A stretch of DNA of 26,379 nucleotides, from positions 1 through 26,379 of the forward strand of contig CAYVBE010000035.1 of assembly GCA_964448935.1 (NCBI GenBank). Direction: 5' to 3'. Positions 24,406 through 26,379 of the stretch are shown here, one piece after another. The translations under genes were made by a program, and so were the position numbers. How positions within the stretch are numbered: position 1 is the stretch's first letter; the number at the start of each line of letters is the position of its first letter. The notes beneath the pieces are model-generated. The model saw nothing but the letters and a program-made list of their open reading frames with translations, searched no databases and had not been told where the DNA came from. This stretch comes from CAYVBE01 sp964448935. GTDB taxonomy: Bacteria > Planctomycetota > Brocadiia > SM23-32.

Positions 24406-26346
24406 ATGAGACAAAGCGCATTACGTGCGGGTCTGTTGGCGGCATTGTTGATGGGAATGTTCGTGGCGGCCGGCGCCGTCGGTGCGGCGGAGCAGACATG
24501 GGCCTTCGAGCCGGACCGTGACGAGTTCAGCGAGCAGTCCCTGCTGGACCTGCGCTCTTTGAACGAACGGGAGGCGGGGCAGACGGGCTGGCTGAGGATC
24601 AACAGAAACGGTGACTTCGTCAAGGGCGACGGCTCACCCATCCGCTTTTGGGCGGTCAACGGCAACGTGTCCCGCGGCAGCCACAACCGCCCGCGCTGGA
24701 AGGAGAAGAACCCGGACCTGGCCCGGCACGCACGCTGGCTGGCCAAGAAGGGCGTTAACATGACCCGCTGCCACGCCCATATCAACCCGGGCAAGGGGCA
24801 GGAGCCGACCGACGTCAACATGGCCGAGTGCGAATGGATCTGGCGCACGGTCGCGGCCATGAAGAAAGAGGGCATCTACACCACCGTTTCGCCCTATTGG
24901 AACACGGGCGGCGACCTGTTCTACAACCCCGAGACCCAGAGGAACTTCAAGGCATGGCTGCGCACGCTCTTCCTGACCCGCACCCCGCTGCTGGGCGGCA
25001 AGACGCTGGCGCAGGAGCCAGGCCTGGGGATCTTCCAGATCCAGAACGAGGACAGCCTGCTCTTCTGGACCATCGGCGGCGGCACGAAGCGGGAACTGCT
25101 CTGCCGGCAGTTCGCCGGGTGGGTCACCCGGAAGTACGGCTCCATCGAGGCGGCCTACAAGGCATGGGGCGGCCACAGGGAAGACGGCGACGATCCGGCG
25201 AACGGGACCCTTGCTCTGGTCAACATCTGGCACGCCACGATAGGCGCCAAGCGGGAGAACAACAAGCAGACCCCGCGCGTGACCGACCAGGTCCAGTTCT
25301 TCACGGAGACCATGTATGCGTTCAACCGCATGGTTGAGAAGTTCGTGCGCGAGGAGCTGAGATGCCCGGTGCTGATCAACGCCGGCAACTGGAAGACGGC
25401 CTGCAACGTGCTGTTGAACGACGCCGAGCGCTACAGCTACACCGCCAACCAGGTGCTGGCGGTCAACCGGTACTTCGGCGGCATCCATAACGGCAAGAAC
25501 CGGGGCTGGGCCATCATCAACGGCGACGAGTACAGCAGCGATTCGGCCCTGACCAACGCCGCGCTCAAGATGCCGCTGAACCTGAAACTCACCCGCGGGC
25601 ACCCCATGATGCTTACCGAGGGCTCCTGGGTCTTCCCCAACGAATACGCCGCCGAGGCGCCGTTCCTGGTCTCGGTCTACTCTTCCCTGACCGGTTTCGA
25701 TGCCTACTACTGGTTCGCCACGGGCACCGAGACGTGGACGCCGCCGCAGTCGGCGAACGGGTACCTGCCGAGCCAGCAGAAGTGGATCTGCATGACGCCG
25801 GACATGGCCGCGCTCTGGCCGGCGGCGGCCCTGAGCTTCCGCCTGGGATACGTCGCGCGCGGCGAGCCGGTGCTGATCGAGCACCGGACTCTGCCGTCCA
25901 TCTACCAGCGCAAGTCCCCCATGATCGCCGAATCGGCCACCTTCGACCCCAATCAGGACGCCGGCGACCAGCCCGCCGCCTCGAAGTTCGACAGCGGCGT
26001 CTCGCCCTACGCGTTCCTGGCCGGCCCGGTCGAAGTCGTCTACGACTCCAGCGAGCGGAACACGGTGGTCCATCCCAAACTGGGGTCCCTGATCCGCGAC
26101 TCCGGCGACGGCAAGATCGTCACCAGCGTCACGGGCCAGATCGTGCTCAACACGGACGTGGGTTTCTGCGCGGTCAACGCGCCGCAGTGCCAGGGCGTCG
26201 CCGCGCACTTCGCCAACCGGGGCGAGTTCAACCTGGCCGACGTCTCCATCAGTTCCGGGAACGACTTCGGCAGCGTCATGGTCGTCAGCCTGGATGGCAA
26301 ACCGATCCGGTCCTCCGACCGGGTGCTAGTGGTCCATAACACTTGA
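24406..26346 (+). CDS. Secreted putative clan GH-A glycoside hydrolase, 3' end cut by terminal repeat
   Basis: ATG 24406 follows AAGGAG with a 10-base spacer and gives a compact signal peptide (LRAGLLAALLMGMFVAAGAVGAAE); ATG 24382 in the same frame is the alternative. The 646 residues hold a GH-A-type barrel starting GDFVKGDGSPIRFWAVN (about residue 69) and continuing KKGVNMTRCHAHIN. QIQNEDS has E215 (likely acid/base) and MLTEGSW has E405 (likely nucleophile). A beta domain follows from about 500. The last residues (VVHNT) and the stop are encoded inside the 35-bp terminal repeat at 26326-26360, after SSDRVLV in what looks like the middle of a beta-strand. The native C-terminus is therefore probably lost and the present stop comes from the repeat. 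The catalytic barrel is complete, so the product may still fold. It resembles 19409-22255 in its barrel but lacks that protein's long C-terminal extension. Confidence 0.78.
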   Translation: MRQSALRAGLLAALLMGMFVAAGAVGAAEQTWAFEPDRDEFSEQSLLDLRSLNEREAGQTGWLRINRNGDFVKGDGSPIRFWAVNGNVSRGSHNRPRWKEKNPDLARHARWLAKKGVNMTRCHAHINPGKGQEPTDVNMAECEWIWRTVAAMKKEGIYTTVSPYWNTGGDLFYNPETQRNFKAWLRTLFLTRTPLLGGKTLAQEPGLGIFQIQNEDSLLFWTIGGGTKRELLCRQFAGWVTRKYGSIEAAYKAWGGHREDGDDPANGTLALVNIWHATIGAKRENNKQTPRVTDQVQFFTETMYAFNRMVEKFVREELRCPVLINAGNWKTACNVLLNDAERYSYTANQVLAVNRYFGGIHNGKNRGWAIINGDEYSSDSALTNAALKMPLNLKLTRGHPMMLTEGSWVFPNEYAAEAPFLVSVYSSLTGFDAYYWFATGTETWTPPQSANGYLPSQQKWICMTPDMAALWPAAALSFRLGYVARGEPVLIEHRTLPSIYQRKSPMIAESATFDPNQDAGDQPAASKFDSGVSPYAFLAGPVEVVYDSSERNTVVHPKLGSLIRDSGDGKIVTSVTGQIVLNTDVGFCAVNAPQCQGVAAHFANRGEFNLADVSISSGNDFGSVMVVSLDGKPIRSSDRVLVVHNT

Positions 26347-26360
26347 GTTTCGGGGTTCAG
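26326..26360. repeat. Right copy of the 35-bp terminal inverted repeat (IS end-like)
   Basis: Starts CTAGTGGTCCATAACACTTG and matches the reverse complement of 19-53 at 31 of 35 positions. It supplies the last codons and TGA of the gene ending at 26346. The junction with the gene is CTAG, as at the left end. Imperfect identity fits one left-type and one right-type end of the same insertion sequence, as expected if two copies lie in the same orientation on either side. The 19 bases that follow show nothing recognisable. Confidence 0.7.
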
Positions 26361-26379
26361 AGCCATTCTGGCAAGGTCA

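Noticed and set aside
22200..24875. Minus-strand frame of about 890 codons across two plus-strand genes
   Set aside because: It spans a gene boundary on the other strand and has no supporting motif or plausible start context.
1..26379. CRISPR arrays, tRNA or rRNA genes
   Set aside because: I saw no regularly spaced direct repeats, no tRNA-like cloverleaf with a T-loop, and no conserved rRNA segment on either strand.

Overview
The window is 26.4 kb of GC-rich bacterial DNA in which every gene I can support lies on the plus strand. Nearly all products start with an N-terminal signal peptide and carry domains for breaking down or binding complex carbohydrate. I see no transporter, regulator, tRNA, rRNA, CRISPR array or complete mobile element. 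The high GC, large secreted multidomain glycan proteins, Fn3/PKD/He_PIG/CBM9/F5-8-like modules and lack of SusC/SusD suggest a PVC-type bacterium (Planctomycetota, Lentisphaerota, Kiritimatiellota or a relative). That placement is inference; there is no marker gene.

Region 1 (about 52-13460) is a run of six related genes encoding secreted proteins built only from GH43-like five-bladed beta-propeller domains, 13 propellers in all. They sort by motif into three types with a fixed order: N (N-terminal), M (middle, with SMNGRGTGLLKS, EGPYED, HGGQTSVF and DRPAIVP motifs) and C (C-terminal, usually with a long insertion after blade 1). The architectures are: 52-1932 M-C (5' truncated); 2188-5316 N-M-C; 5333-6307 N; 6304-8367 M-C; 8364-11396 N-M-C; 11412-13460 M-C'. 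The pair 5333-6307/6304-8367 looks like an N-M-C protein split into two ORFs that overlap by ATGA. Only the last propeller, C' of 11412-13460, keeps all three GH43 catalytic carboxylates (D380, D459, E554); the others have lost one or more.

Region 2 (13501-17430) encodes a 1309-residue secreted multidomain protein with Fn3-like and carbohydrate-binding-like modules, a putative clan GH-A barrel (E648, E792), a PKD domain and a C-terminal lectin-like beta-sandwich. It probably ends the first transcription unit, which may start at a promoter-like sequence at 2064-2092.

Region 3 (17431-17852) is the largest non-coding stretch. It holds an imperfect 18-bp inverted repeat enclosing a GGAA-loop hairpin, a candidate structured RNA or dispersed repeat.

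Region 4 (17853-26346) is a second compact set: an SGNH hydrolase with F5/8-like and CHB_HEX-like domains, a clan GH-A-type hydrolase, a second SGNH hydrolase with two He_PIG domains and a CBM9-like domain, and a second GH-A-type hydrolase. The plausible joint role is extracellular or periplasmic attack on an esterified polysaccharide: esterases remove acyl groups, barrel enzymes cut the chain, and propeller proteins bind or trim it. The substrate cannot be read from the sequence.

The two window ends carry inverted copies of one 35-bp sequence (19-53 and 26326-26360, 31/35 identical). Each lies exactly where the edge gene is broken, with CTAG at the junction. This resembles the ends of an IS630-type insertion sequence, so the locus may be flanked by two copies of one element, or the assembly may simply have stopped at such repeats.
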